A stretch of 64,000 nucleotides of DNA from Flavobacterium indicum GPTSA100-9 = DSM 17447 (GTDB taxonomy: Bacteria; Bacteroidota; Bacteroidia; Flavobacteriales; Flavobacteriaceae), in contig NC_017025.1 of the NCBI RefSeq assembly GCF_000455605.1, positions 1 to 64,000 of the forward strand, in the 5' to 3' direction. The notes under the pieces were generated by a model. That model had not been told where the DNA came from. It saw nothing but the letters and a program-made list of their open reading frames with translations, and did no database searches. Numbering within the stretch: the first letter of the stretch is position 1; each line of letters opens with the position of its first letter. Positions 1 to 7,794 of the stretch are shown piece by piece. A program made the position numbers and the translations under genes.

Positions 1-77
1 TGTATGAAATCGCAAAAAGATTAAAATTGAATTCCAATAAAAAAACACAATACCATTTGACTGTTAAAAAAAAATGA
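1..77 (+). CDS. 3' end of an unidentified gene (partial)
   Basis: An open frame enters from the left edge (codons from base 3) and stops with TGA at 75-77, giving a 24-residue basic tail that begins YEIAKRLKLN. It ends 10 bases before the rnr start in the same direction, which fits an upstream operon partner of RNase R. The fragment is too short to assign to a family and could be a chance open frame, because the sequence is very A-rich. Confidence 0.4.
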   Translation, partial: YEIAKRLKLNSNKKTQYHLTVKKK

Positions 78-87
78 AAAAGACCAA

Positions 88-2265
88 ATGAAAAAGAATT
101 TTAGAAAAATGACAAAAAAAAACAAAGACTTCTCAGCAAAGATTTATAAAATACTTTCACAAGAACCTTCTAAGAGTTTTAATTACAAACAAATTGCTGC
201 AATTTTAGAAGTTACAGATACTCAAAGTAGAAACGAAATTATTAAAGAGTTAAAATATTTAGCCTCTCAAGAAAAGATACAAGAAATTGATCGAGGTAAA
301 TTTCAAGTAATTTCAAGTTCTGATTATTACGAAGGATATATTGATATGACCTCTCGTAAAACAGGCTATTTTGTGTGTGATGAATTAGAAAAAGATGTTT
401 TAATACCGTTTGCTAATTTAAATCATGCGTTAGACGGCGATAAAGTAAAATGTTACATTTATAATAAAAGAGCCTCTAGAAGACCCGAAGCTGAAGTTGT
501 TGAAATTCTTGAACGAGCTAAGAATGAATTTGTTGGCGTGATAGATGTTCAAAAGAATTTTGCCTTTGTTACCACAGCTAATGCGAAAATGTATACCGAT
601 ATTTTTATTCCAAAAAATGATATTGGTGAAGCCCAACATGGTGAAGTCGTTTTGGTTCGTATGACGGATTGGCCTAAAAAAGCAGATTCTCCTTTTGGAA
701 AAGTAGTAAAAGTGTTAGGTAAACCAGGGGAACACAACACTGAAATTCATGCTATTTTAGCAGAATATGGCTTGCCTTATGATTTTCCAATTGAAGTAGA
801 AGCTTTTGCAAATAAAATTGATACTTCTATTACCGTTGAAGAAATTGCGAAACGAAGAGACCTACGTAATGTTTTAACATTTACTATAGATCCTAAAGAT
901 GCCAAAGATTTTGATGATGCCTTATCTTTTCAGGTTTTAGAAAATGGTAATTATGAAATTGGAGTGCATATTGCCGATGTTTCACATTATGTTAAAGAAG
1001 GCACTATTTTAGATGACGAAGCTTATCATAGAGCTACTTCGGTGTATTTAGTAGACCGTGTGGTTCCCATGTTACCAGAAGTGTTGTCAAATTTTGCTTG
1101 TTCCTTGCGTCCACATGAAGAAAAATATACCTTTTCTGCCGTATTTCAATTGAATGAAAAAGCAGAAGTACTTGATTCTTGGTTTGGAAGAACCGTAATT
1201 TATTCGGATCAGCGTTTTGCTTATGAAGAAGCTCAGGAAATAATAGAAACAAAAAGTGATATCATTCCTGCACACATTTCGTTAACTGGAGAACAGTATC
1301 ATGCTCCAAAACCAATAGTTGAAGCTACATTAAAGCTAGATGAATTAGCTAAAAAATTACGTAGTAAACGAATGGCAGCTGGTGCTATTTCTTTTGATAA
1401 AGTAGAAGTAAAATTCAATTTAAATGAAAATGCAGAACCTGTTGGTGTATTTTTTAAACAAAGTAAAGATGCGAATCATTTAATTGAAGAATTCATGTTA
1501 TTAGCCAATAGAAAAGTAGCAGAATTTATTGGTAAACAAAAGAAAACTTTTGTCTATCGAATTCACGATGAACCTAATGAAGATAAATTAATGAGTTTGC
1601 AATCGGTGATTTCAAAATTTGGTTATTCCATAAATTTTAAATCGAAAGCAACCATTTCTAGTTCATTAAATACCTTGTTAGAAGATGTTCAAGGGAAGAA
1701 AGAACAAAATATGGTAGATACTTTAGCTATAAGATGTATGAGTAAAGCGGCCTATTCTACTCAAAATATCGGACATTACGGATTAGCATTTGATTATTAC
1801 AGTCATTTTACGTCTCCTATTCGTCGTTATCCTGATGTTATGGCACACCGTTTGTTACAATATTATTTAGATGGAGGCAAAAGTGTGAGTGAAGAGGATT
1901 ATGAAGAAAAATGTAAACATTCGTCTGAAATGGAAAGTTTAGCTGCTAATGCCGAACGCGATTCTGTGAAATACATGCAAGTAAAATACATGCAAGATCA
2001 TAAAGATCAGGAGTTTTTAGGTGTTGTTTCAGGAGTAACAGAATGGGGTATATATGTAGAAATCATTGAAAATAAATGCGAGGGAATGTGTCGAATTCGA
2101 GAAATAAAAGATGATTATTATGTATTTGATGAAAAACAATATGCCTTAGTTGGAGAAATGACTAAAAGTTTAATACAATTAGGGGATGAAGTGTATGTTA
2201 AAGTTAAAAACGCCGATTTAGTTAAGAAACAATTAGACTTTTGGTATATTAGAAAGAATGAATAA
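88..2265 (+). CDS. rnr: Ribonuclease R (RNB family 3'-5' exoribonuclease)
   Basis: Processive 3'-5' exoribonuclease that degrades structured RNA in the cytoplasm. The 725 residues match the usual length of RNase R. The order is an N-terminal winged-helix segment (about 20-75), cold-shock-like OB domains, the RNB catalytic domain and a C-terminal S1 domain (about 640-720). The catalytic signature around 268-283 shows IDPKDAKDFDDA, with the clustered metal-binding aspartates of the family. It is followed by the conserved stretch HRATSVYLVDRVVPMLP and by FTSPIRRYPD. A second in-frame ATG at 109 is a possible alternative start, but 88 follows the upstream stop closely. The C-terminus lacks the long basic tail of the E. 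coli protein. Confidence 0.96.
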   Translation: MKKNFRKMTKKNKDFSAKIYKILSQEPSKSFNYKQIAAILEVTDTQSRNEIIKELKYLASQEKIQEIDRGKFQVISSSDYYEGYIDMTSRKTGYFVCDELEKDVLIPFANLNHALDGDKVKCYIYNKRASRRPEAEVVEILERAKNEFVGVIDVQKNFAFVTTANAKMYTDIFIPKNDIGEAQHGEVVLVRMTDWPKKADSPFGKVVKVLGKPGEHNTEIHAILAEYGLPYDFPIEVEAFANKIDTSITVEEIAKRRDLRNVLTFTIDPKDAKDFDDALSFQVLENGNYEIGVHIADVSHYVKEGTILDDEAYHRATSVYLVDRVVPMLPEVLSNFACSLRPHEEKYTFSAVFQLNEKAEVLDSWFGRTVIYSDQRFAYEEAQEIIETKSDIIPAHISLTGEQYHAPKPIVEATLKLDELAKKLRSKRMAAGAISFDKVEVKFNLNENAEPVGVFFKQSKDANHLIEEFMLLANRKVAEFIGKQKKTFVYRIHDEPNEDKLMSLQSVISKFGYSINFKSKATISSSLNTLLEDVQGKKEQNMVDTLAIRCMSKAAYSTQNIGHYGLAFDYYSHFTSPIRRYPDVMAHRLLQYYLDGGKSVSEEDYEEKCKHSSEMESLAANAERDSVKYMQVKYMQDHKDQEFLGVVSGVTEWGIYVEIIENKCEGMCRIREIKDDYYVFDEKQYALVGEMTKSLIQLGDEVYVKVKNADLVKKQLDFWYIRKNE

Positions 2266-2278
2266 TTAATTTTTGTCT

Positions 2279-2297
2279 TGCTGAACTTGTTTCAGCA
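2279..2297 (+). repeat. REP-like hairpin CTGAACTTGTTTCAG, copy 1
   Basis: TGCTGAA and TTCAGCA form a 7-bp stem around a CTTGT loop between rnr and the DUF2807 gene. There is no T-tract, so it is not a typical terminator. Its 15-base core recurs with one change on the opposite strand at 6335-6349, which suggests a dispersed element. Confidence 0.5.
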
Positions 2298-2314
2298 TCT
2301 AAATTTACAATAAC

Positions 2315-2989
2315 ATGAAAAAAAAATTTTTTAATTTTTTAGCTTTTTCCATATTTTCAATTTGTGCTGCTCAGACTGAAAAAAACGTTGGTGATTTTAC
2401 TAAAGTCACTGCTTTTGATAAAATTGACGTTACCTTGGTTCCAGGAACTGAAAATAAGGTTTTGTTAACAGGTGCAAATTCAAGTGAAGTGGAATTAATC
2501 AATAAAAATGGGGAATTAAAAGTCCGTATGCCTTTGGGTAAAATGTTAAGTGGAGATGATGTCACTGCCACAGTTTATTTCAAAAAAATAGATGCTGTGG
2601 AAGCGAATGAAGGCAGTAGAGTAGTTTCTAAAGAAGCGATTCAAGCTATTGGATTTGATATTATTACTAAAGAAGGTTCAGAAGTAAATTTACAAAACTT
2701 ACAAGCGGATAAATTAACAGTTAGGACCAGTGCAGGTAGTATAGTTACTGTAAAAGGTACAGTAAAAAATCAGGATGTTTTAGCTAATTCTGGTGCAAAA
2801 TATGACGGACAAGATTGTAAAACCCAACAAACAACAGTGACTGTTAATGCAGGTGGTATAGCTCAAATTTTTGCAACTGATTTTGTTGATGCCAAAACAC
2901 GAGCAGGTGGAACAATTACAATTCATGGTAAACCAAAACAAATTAATGAAAAGAAAATTGCTGGAGGTACCATAGAACAAGCAAAATAA
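2315..2989 (+). CDS. Exported DUF2807 (head GIN domain) protein
   Basis: A 224-residue secreted protein with a clear signal peptide (MKKKFFNFLAFSIFSICAAQ, cleavage after about residue 19). The body is a DUF2807/GIN domain rich in beta strands, with short repeating motifs (VEANEGSRVVSKE, ITKEGSEVNLQNLQADKL, TVRTSAGSIVTVKG) typical of a right-handed beta-helix-like fold. Family members are common in Bacteroidota and are predicted to lie in the periplasm or at the cell surface. No enzymatic residues are recognisable and the function is unknown. It lies 49 bases after rnr and ends at a strong terminator. Confidence 0.8.
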   Translation: MKKKFFNFLAFSIFSICAAQTEKNVGDFTKVTAFDKIDVTLVPGTENKVLLTGANSSEVELINKNGELKVRMPLGKMLSGDDVTATVYFKKIDAVEANEGSRVVSKEAIQAIGFDIITKEGSEVNLQNLQADKLTVRTSAGSIVTVKGTVKNQDVLANSGAKYDGQDCKTQQTTVTVNAGGIAQIFATDFVDAKTRAGGTITIHGKPKQINEKKIAGGTIEQAK

Positions 2990-3016
2990 TTTTGTAAAAG
3001 AAATTGTTTATATTTT

Positions 3017-3047
3017 AAAACGATACCCTAAAAAGTATCGTTTTTTT
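3017..3047 (+). terminator. Rho-independent terminator after the DUF2807 gene
   Basis: A 10-bp stem, AAAACGATAC (3017-3026) pairing with GTATCGTTTT (3035-3044), has an 8-base loop and is followed by a T-run. It separates the rnr/DUF2807 unit from the LysE gene. Confidence 0.85.
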
Positions 3048-3091
3048 AGTATATTTTAGTAACTTCGTACAAACAAACTATAAATATATAA

Positions 3092-3769
3092 ATGATTCAA
3101 GACATTTTAACTGCCTTGCCATGGGGTTTTCTATTGGCTATTTCTATTGGTCCAGGATTTTTTGTTCTTTTAGAAACAAGTATTACTAAAGGTTTTAAAG
3201 CAGCAATTTTTTTGGATTTTGGAATAGTGTTTAGTGATATTATCTTTATTTTAATAGCTTATTTTGCTTCTAATCAAATATTAGCACAATTTAAAGATAA
3301 TCCTAATTTATTTATTATTGGCGGACTTATAATGGGTATTTATGGTTTAGTATCATTTATTCAATTAAAAAAGAAGTTTGTTATTGAAGAAGAAAAAGAT
3401 GTTGATGATATTCCTAAAAATAACTACTTAGGTTTATTTTTTAAAGGGTTCTTTTTAAATGTAATTAATATTGGAATATTAGGTTTTTGGATGATGGTAA
3501 TTATTACACAAGGTCCAATTTTAAAGATGGTTCCTTTTAGAATTTTTACTTTTTTTGCTGCAACTTTATTATTTTATTTAGGTTTTGATGTGGTTAAAAT
3601 TTTATTAGCTAAACAATTAAAACACCGTTTAACTCCCACTAATATTTATAAAATTAAACGTATTATCAGTTTTGTATTAGTTATTTTTGGTGTTTTCTTC
3701 ATTTTACAAGGTCTTTTTCCTGGAATGAAAGAAAAAGTTACTGATCGAATTGAACATTCTGCTGATTAG
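3092..3769 (+). CDS. LysE family translocator (amino-acid exporter type)
   Basis: A 225-residue inner-membrane protein with about six hydrophobic segments. The N-terminal helix carries the family's GP motif (ISIGPGFFVLLETSITKG, about 17-34), followed by FLDFGIVFSDIIFIL. A charged loop (EEEKDVDDIPKNN, about 100-112) precedes the second half. LysE/RhtB proteins export amino acids by secondary transport, but the substrate cannot be read from sequence. A 7/8 match to the -7 box (TAACTTCG, 3060-3067) lies 24 bases upstream of the start. It is monocistronic between a terminator and the minus-strand tRNA. Confidence 0.85.
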   Translation: MIQDILTALPWGFLLAISIGPGFFVLLETSITKGFKAAIFLDFGIVFSDIIFILIAYFASNQILAQFKDNPNLFIIGGLIMGIYGLVSFIQLKKKFVIEEEKDVDDIPKNNYLGLFFKGFFLNVINIGILGFWMMVIITQGPILKMVPFRIFTFFAATLLFYLGFDVVKILLAKQLKHRLTPTNIYKIKRIISFVLVIFGVFFILQGLFPGMKEKVTDRIEHSAD

Positions 3770-3907
3770 ATTTTTTAATTTGAAAATGTGTTATATTACT
3801 TAATACATTTTAGTATTCATTGCCTGAGTTCGATGTATTTTAATTAATTCTTTAGATTCTAGCTCGAGTTTAGCGGAGGAAGAAGTAAACAAGTTCCGAT
3901 TAATAAT

Positions 3908-3942
3908 AAAAAAAAGAGCTACTATTTCTAGTAACTCTTTTC
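3908..3942 (-). terminator. Terminator downstream of tRNA-Cys
   Basis: On the minus strand AAAGAGTTACTA and TAGTAGCTCTTT form a 12-bp stem with one wobble and a GAAA loop, followed by a long T-run. It lies immediately 3' of the tRNA. Confidence 0.85.
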
Positions 3943-3943
3943 G

Positions 3944-4014
3944 AGGCATCGCCCGGATTCGAACCGGGGTACGCGGTTTTGCAGACCGATGCCTAGCCGC
4001 TCGGCCACGACGCC
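3944..4014 (-). tRNA. tRNA-Cys (anticodon GCA)
   Basis: A 71-base cloverleaf on the minus strand. The acceptor stem GGCGTCG pairs with CGATGCC, including one G-T pair. The anticodon loop CTGCAAA carries GCA (plus-strand 3980-3982). The T arm is CCGGGTTCGAA-like with a 5-bp stem. Discriminator base U73 is the expected identity element for Cys. CCA is not encoded. It is a single isolated tRNA with its own terminator. Confidence 0.95.
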
Positions 4015-4035
4015 TTATTGGATTGCAAATATACT

Positions 4036-4124
4036 AAAAAAGTTAAAAGTCAAAAGTTAAAAGTCAAAAGTTTTTATAATTATTTAAATCTAATTACTTT
4101 TTACTGTTCACTAATTACTTTTAA
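4036..4124. repeat. Intergenic word-repeat element 1
   Basis: Two perfect tandem copies of the 14-mer AGTTAAAAGTCAAA (4041-4054 and 4055-4068) are followed by AGTTTTT. Two direct copies of CTAATTACTTTT (4090-4101 and 4111-4122) follow. It fills the gap between tRNA-Cys and folB and holds no gene. It resembles the elements at 4493, 42664 and 43541 in style, though not in exact sequence. Confidence 0.55.
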
Positions 4125-4127
4125 AAA

Positions 4128-4484
4128 CTATCTTTTTTTCTTCATTATAATAGTAACTCCCTCAACATCACCACCAATAGGCGGATTCAATTTGGTTACT
4201 TCTACCCTAACCTGAGTCACCATAAATAATTCATTTAAAATTCGATCGATGATTCTTTTAGCTACATGTTCTAATAATTTAGCACGTATTGCCATTTCTT
4301 CTGTAACAATTCGGTTTAAATCTACATAATCAACCGTGTCTGTCAATTCATCGGTTTGAGAAGATGGTTTCAAATTCGTTTTTATCGTTAAATCCACGCG
4401 ATAATTACTACCAATTTTTGCTTCTTCTTCTAAACATCCGTGATAAGAAAACGTACGAATGTTGGTTAATTTTATTATTCCCAT
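4128..4484 (-). CDS. folB: Dihydroneopterin aldolase
   Basis: Converts 7,8-dihydroneopterin to 6-hydroxymethyl-dihydropterin and glycolaldehyde in folate biosynthesis. At 118 residues it has the normal family length. The conserved substrate-binding glutamate region is near residues 19-21 (GCLEEEAKIG). The catalytic lysine is K98 in VTKLNPPIGGDVEGV, at the same position as in E. coli FolB. The LLEHVAKRI helix is also typical. It is transcribed away from glnS, and no other folate gene is adjacent. Confidence 0.93.
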   Translation of the reverse strand: MGIIKLTNIRTFSYHGCLEEEAKIGSNYRVDLTIKTNLKPSSQTDELTDTVDYVDLNRIVTEEMAIRAKLLEHVAKRIIDRILNELFMVTQVRVEVTKLNPPIGGDVEGVTIIMKKKR

Positions 4485-4492
4485 TAATTTTT

Positions 4493-4600
4493 GTTTCAGG
4501 TTTCAAGTTTTATATTGTTTACTTGAATAGTATTTTTTCAAGTTCAAAGTTAGGTAGTTTTTTCAACTTTTTAAACAACTTTAAACCTTAAACTTGAAAC
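4493..4600. repeat. Intergenic word-repeat element 2
   Basis: About 108 bp between folB and glnS. The left arm GTTTCAGGTTTCAAGTTT (4493-4510) and the right arm at 4579-4600 (CTTTAAACCTTAAACTTG then AAAC) are imperfect inverted repeats built from GTTTCAAG/GTTTAAGG-type words. The left arm shares a 17-base identity with element 3 in the suf operon. Confidence 0.6.
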
Positions 4601-4630
4601 ATTTTCTATCTTTGCTAAAAGATAGAAAAT
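4601..4630 (+). promoter_or_regulatory. glnS promoter -7 box inside a 13-bp perfect palindrome
   Basis: ATTTTCTATCTTT (4601-4613) and AAAGATAGAAAAT (4618-4630) are perfect inverted repeats around GCTA. The -7 box TATCTTTG lies at 4607-4614, inside the left arm. The expected transcription start (about 4619-4621) lies in the right arm, so the palindrome would act as DNA (operator-like) rather than as an RNA hairpin. No TTG -33 element is seen at the usual spacing. Confidence 0.6.
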
Positions 4631-4634
4631 TATT

Positions 4635-6317
4635 ATGTCTACAGAAGAAAAATCACTGAATTTTATAGAACAAATCATTGAAGAAGATTTAAAAAATGGT
4701 TTGTCAAATGATAAGTTACGTTTTCGTTTTCCACCAGAACCTAATGGGTATTTACATGTGGGTCATGCCAGTGCAATTTGTCTTAATTTTGGTTTAGGAT
4801 TAGATTATAAAGCACCGGTAAATCTTCGTTTTGATGATACCAATCCTTCTAAAGAAGAACAAGAATATGTAGATGCGATTAAGCGCGATGTAGCATGGTT
4901 AGGTTATCAATGGGATAAAGAATGTTATGCTTCAGATTATTTCCAACAATTATATGATTGGGCAGTAGAATTGATTAAAAAAGGTAAAGCTTACGTAGAC
5001 AATCAATCTTCTGAAGAAATGGCGAAACAAAAAGGAACGCCAACGCAACCAGGTACTAATAGTCCAAATAGAGACCGTTCAGTGGAAGAAAACTTAGATT
5101 TATTTACTCGTATGAAAAATGGTGAATTTCCTAACGGAAGTTACATTTTACGTGCTAAAATAGATATGGCTTCACCCAATATGTTGATGCGTGATCCGAT
5201 TATTTATCGTATTATGCACGAACATCATCATAGAACTGGAAATGATTGGTGCATTTATCCTATGTACGATTGGGCACATGGTGAAAGCGATTATTTAGAA
5301 CAAATTTCACATTCTTTTTGTACGTTAGAATTCTTACCTCATAGAGAATTATACGATTGGTTTTTAGACCAAATTTACGACAGTTCTAAAGTAAGACCGA
5401 AACAACGCGAATTTGCTCGTAGAAATTTATCACATACGGTAGTTTCTAAACGAAAATTATTGCAATTGGTTGAAGAAAAGCATGTTACAGGATGGGACGA
5501 TCCACGTATGAGTACGATTTCAGGTATGCGTAGACGCGGCTATACACCTGCTGCCATTCGTAATTTTGCTCATACAATTGGAATTGCTAAACGTACCAAT
5601 TTAATTGATGTTTCGTTATTAGAATTTTGTGTACGTGAAGATTTAAATAAAATTGCACCTCGTGTAATGGCGGTTTTAGATCCAGTTAAATTAGTAATTA
5701 CGAATTATCCTGAAGGTAAAGAAGAATGGTTAGAGGCAGAAAATAATCCAGAAGAAGAAGTATTAACTTTTAGAGAAGTACCTTTTTCTAGAGAATTATA
5801 TATCGAAAGAGAAGACTTCCAAGAAGAAGCACATAAGAAATTTTTCCGTTTAACCTTAGGTACAGAAGTACGTTTAAAAAATGCGTATATCATTAAAGGT
5901 GAGTCGGTTGTAAAAGATGAAAACGGTAAAATTACCGAAATTCATTGTACGTATGATGTAGATTCTAAATCAGGAAGTGGTACCGAAGCGAGTAAACGTA
6001 AGGTTAAAGGAACCATTCACTGGGTTTCTATTCAACATGCAAAAGAAGCTGAAGTACGTGTGTATGACCGTTTATTTACACATGAAATGCCGGATGGAAA
6101 TAAAGAGGTTGATTTTAAAGAATACATCAATCCTAACTCTTTGCAAGTTATAACAGGTTATGTAGAACCAAGTTTAACTTCTGCTAAAGAATTGGATCAT
6201 TTCCAATTTCAGCGTTTAGGATATTTTTGTGTAGATCGAGATTCCACAGCAGAAAAATTAGTTTTCAATAAAACAGTTGGACTAAGAGATACTTGGGCAA
6301 AAGTTTCAGAACAATAA
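4635..6317 (+). CDS. glnS: Glutaminyl-tRNA synthetase
   Basis: Charges tRNA-Gln with glutamine in the cytoplasm (class I aminoacyl-tRNA synthetase). The 560 residues match bacterial GlnRS length. The HIGH-type motif is PEPNGYLHVGHAS (about 34-46) and the KMSKS-type motif is VVSKRKLLQL (about 269-278). The C-terminal anticodon-binding beta barrels are present (about 340-555). Together with the separate gltX in this window it indicates direct glutaminylation. The start at 4635 sits 21 bases after the -7 box. Confidence 0.97.
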   Translation: MSTEEKSLNFIEQIIEEDLKNGLSNDKLRFRFPPEPNGYLHVGHASAICLNFGLGLDYKAPVNLRFDDTNPSKEEQEYVDAIKRDVAWLGYQWDKECYASDYFQQLYDWAVELIKKGKAYVDNQSSEEMAKQKGTPTQPGTNSPNRDRSVEENLDLFTRMKNGEFPNGSYILRAKIDMASPNMLMRDPIIYRIMHEHHHRTGNDWCIYPMYDWAHGESDYLEQISHSFCTLEFLPHRELYDWFLDQIYDSSKVRPKQREFARRNLSHTVVSKRKLLQLVEEKHVTGWDDPRMSTISGMRRRGYTPAAIRNFAHTIGIAKRTNLIDVSLLEFCVREDLNKIAPRVMAVLDPVKLVITNYPEGKEEWLEAENNPEEEVLTFREVPFSRELYIEREDFQEEAHKKFFRLTLGTEVRLKNAYIIKGESVVKDENGKITEIHCTYDVDSKSGSGTEASKRKVKGTIHWVSIQHAKEAEVRVYDRLFTHEMPDGNKEVDFKEYINPNSLQVITGYVEPSLTSAKELDHFQFQRLGYFCVDRDSTAEKLVFNKTVGLRDTWAKVSEQ

Positions 6318-6334
6318 AAATAAAAAGTTGTCTA

Positions 6335-6349
6335 CTGAATCAAGTTCAG
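6335..6349 (-). repeat. REP-like hairpin, copy 2 (inverted)
   Basis: Read on the minus strand the core is CTGAACTTGATTCAG, one base different from the copy at 2281-2295. ACTGAA and TTCAGT form a 6-bp stem with a 5-base loop just after glnS and before its terminator. Confidence 0.45.
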
Positions 6350-6365
6350 TCTTAATTTATATAAG

Positions 6366-6399
6366 AAACCTGTAAAAAATTTTTTTTGCAGGTTTTTTT
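6366..6399 (+). terminator. glnS terminator
   Basis: AAACCTG (6366-6372) pairs with CAGGTTT (6389-6395). Internal A and T runs can extend the stem, and a T-run follows. From 6400 to 6670 the sequence is very AT-rich, with no ORF of note and no RNA fold that can be recognised. Confidence 0.8.
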
Positions 6400-6671
6400 A
6401 TTTTATATCAATAAAATCAATTTTAAATTAAACTTTTATAATTAGTATGTATAATATATTTTATCTATTATTTTTAATATTTATATAACTATTATCTTTT
6501 AAAATCGACTTCTATATTTTGTTTTTAAAACATTTTTAAAAACGTGTAATATGAATTTAAGATAATGTTTGTAAAAGTGTCTAAAAAAGCTTTAAAATAC
6601 ATTTTTGTTGTTTTTTTATATTTTTATCAATAAAAACAATCTAAATAGTTACTTCAATAAATTTTAGATAT

Positions 6672-6707
6672 AAAAAAAACCACCAATTTAAAATTGATGG
6701 TTTTTTT
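6672..6707 (-). terminator. Terminator of the SPFH gene
   Basis: An inverted repeat of AAACCA-C-CAATTT with AAATTG-A-TGGTTT is bordered by A-runs and T-runs. On the minus strand it follows the SPFH stop codon by about 20 bases. The flanks would allow it to work in both directions. Confidence 0.75.
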
Positions 6708-6726
6708 AAATTATTTAAAAAAAATT

Positions 6727-7692
6727 TTACCCTTGTGCAGGTGGAACATCATTCCCACTTCCTAAATGTTTATCTTTCGGTTTTGGTTTAGTGGTTTTCA
6801 TTGCTTCACCAATTTGGTTACTCGCCGCAAAACTCGCTACCATATTGTTCAACATATCGGTTGCAGCTTGTGGTGAATTTGGTAACAATATTAAATTAGA
6901 ATGGGTATCGGCACCAATAGCATGTAACGTATCATAATGTTGGGTTACCACAATTAAAGCACTGGCTTCTTGTGAATTGATTCCCACTTCATTCAATTGA
7001 TTTACCGATTCTACTAATCCTCTAGCAATTTCTCTTCTTTGATCTGCAATACCTTGACCTTGAAGACGTTTACTTTCTGCTTCTGCTTTAGCTTTAGCTA
7101 CAATACGAATACGTTGTGCTTCTGATTCATATTCAGCAGCTACTTTTTCACGTTCCGCAGCATTAATACGGTTCATAGCATTCTTAACCTGAATATCCGG
7201 ATCAATATCGGTCACTAATGTATTGATGATGTCGTAACCATAAGTCGTCATCGCTTCGTTTAATTCACGTTTTACTGCAATTGCAATATCGTCTTTTCTA
7301 ACAAAAACGTCGTCTAAGATTAATTTTGGAACTTCCGCACGTACCACATCAAATACATAAGCAGTAATTTGATCGTGCGGATATTCTAATTTATAAAAAG
7401 CTTCATACACTTTTTCTTGTATTACTTTAAATTGTACTGATACTTTCATTTTAACAAACACATTATCCTTCGTTTGTGTTTCAATGATTACATCTAATTG
7501 TTGTATTCTTAAATTTACACGTCCGGCTACTCGATCAATAATGGGTACTTTCATTTGTAAACCCGAGTTTCTAATACTTGTGAATTTTCCAAATCGTTCA
7601 ATTACGACAGAAGTTTGCTGTTTTACTGTGAAAAAAGCAGAGAAAAAAATAACCAATCCAAAAATGATGAATGGTATTGAAATAAATTCCAT
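6727..7692 (-). CDS. SPFH/Band 7 (stomatin/QmcA-like) membrane protein
   Basis: A 321-residue protein with one N-terminal membrane anchor (about 3-22, FISIPFIIFGLVIFFSAFF). An SPFH domain follows (about 25-190: ERFGKFTSIRNSGLQMKVPIIDRV and the NALVTDIDPD-like stretch). Then comes an Ala/Glu-rich coiled-coil segment (about 180-240, RINAAEREKVAAEYESEAQR). Such proteins form oligomeric scaffolds in membrane microdomains and often modulate proteases. The Pro/Lys-rich C-terminus is variable. No NfeD-type partner gene is adjacent. Confidence 0.85.
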   Translation of the reverse strand: MEFISIPFIIFGLVIFFSAFFTVKQQTSVVIERFGKFTSIRNSGLQMKVPIIDRVAGRVNLRIQQLDVIIETQTKDNVFVKMKVSVQFKVIQEKVYEAFYKLEYPHDQITAYVFDVVRAEVPKLILDDVFVRKDDIAIAVKRELNEAMTTYGYDIINTLVTDIDPDIQVKNAMNRINAAEREKVAAEYESEAQRIRIVAKAKAEAESKRLQGQGIADQRREIARGLVESVNQLNEVGINSQEASALIVVTQHYDTLHAIGADTHSNLILLPNSPQAATDMLNNMVASFAASNQIGEAMKTTKPKPKDKHLGSGNDVPPAQG

Positions 7693-7768
7693 AGTTATAC
7701 GTTTTAGTTAATAGATATGTAGTTATACGTTTTTTTATTAGTAATGTTACATATTTCATAAATAATAC

Positions 7769-7776
7769 TATTTTTG
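7769..7776 (+). promoter_or_regulatory. -7 box TATTTTTG for the outer-membrane barrel gene
   Basis: Perfect TAnnTTTG match 19 bases before the ATG at 7795. It overlaps the longer open frame that begins at 7774, which argues for translation starting at 7795. No clear -33 element is visible. Confidence 0.5.
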
Positions 7777-7794
7777 CCCCTTAATTTTTTAAAT

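Noticed and set aside
4590..4634. T-box or other riboswitch in the glnS leader
   Set aside because: The leader predicted from the -7 box is only about 15 bases, too short for a T-box, and the palindrome overlaps the promoter.
6400..6670. Possible origin of replication in the AT-rich gap after glnS
   Set aside because: There are no DnaA-box clusters or iterons, and the AT-richness alone is ordinary for this genome.
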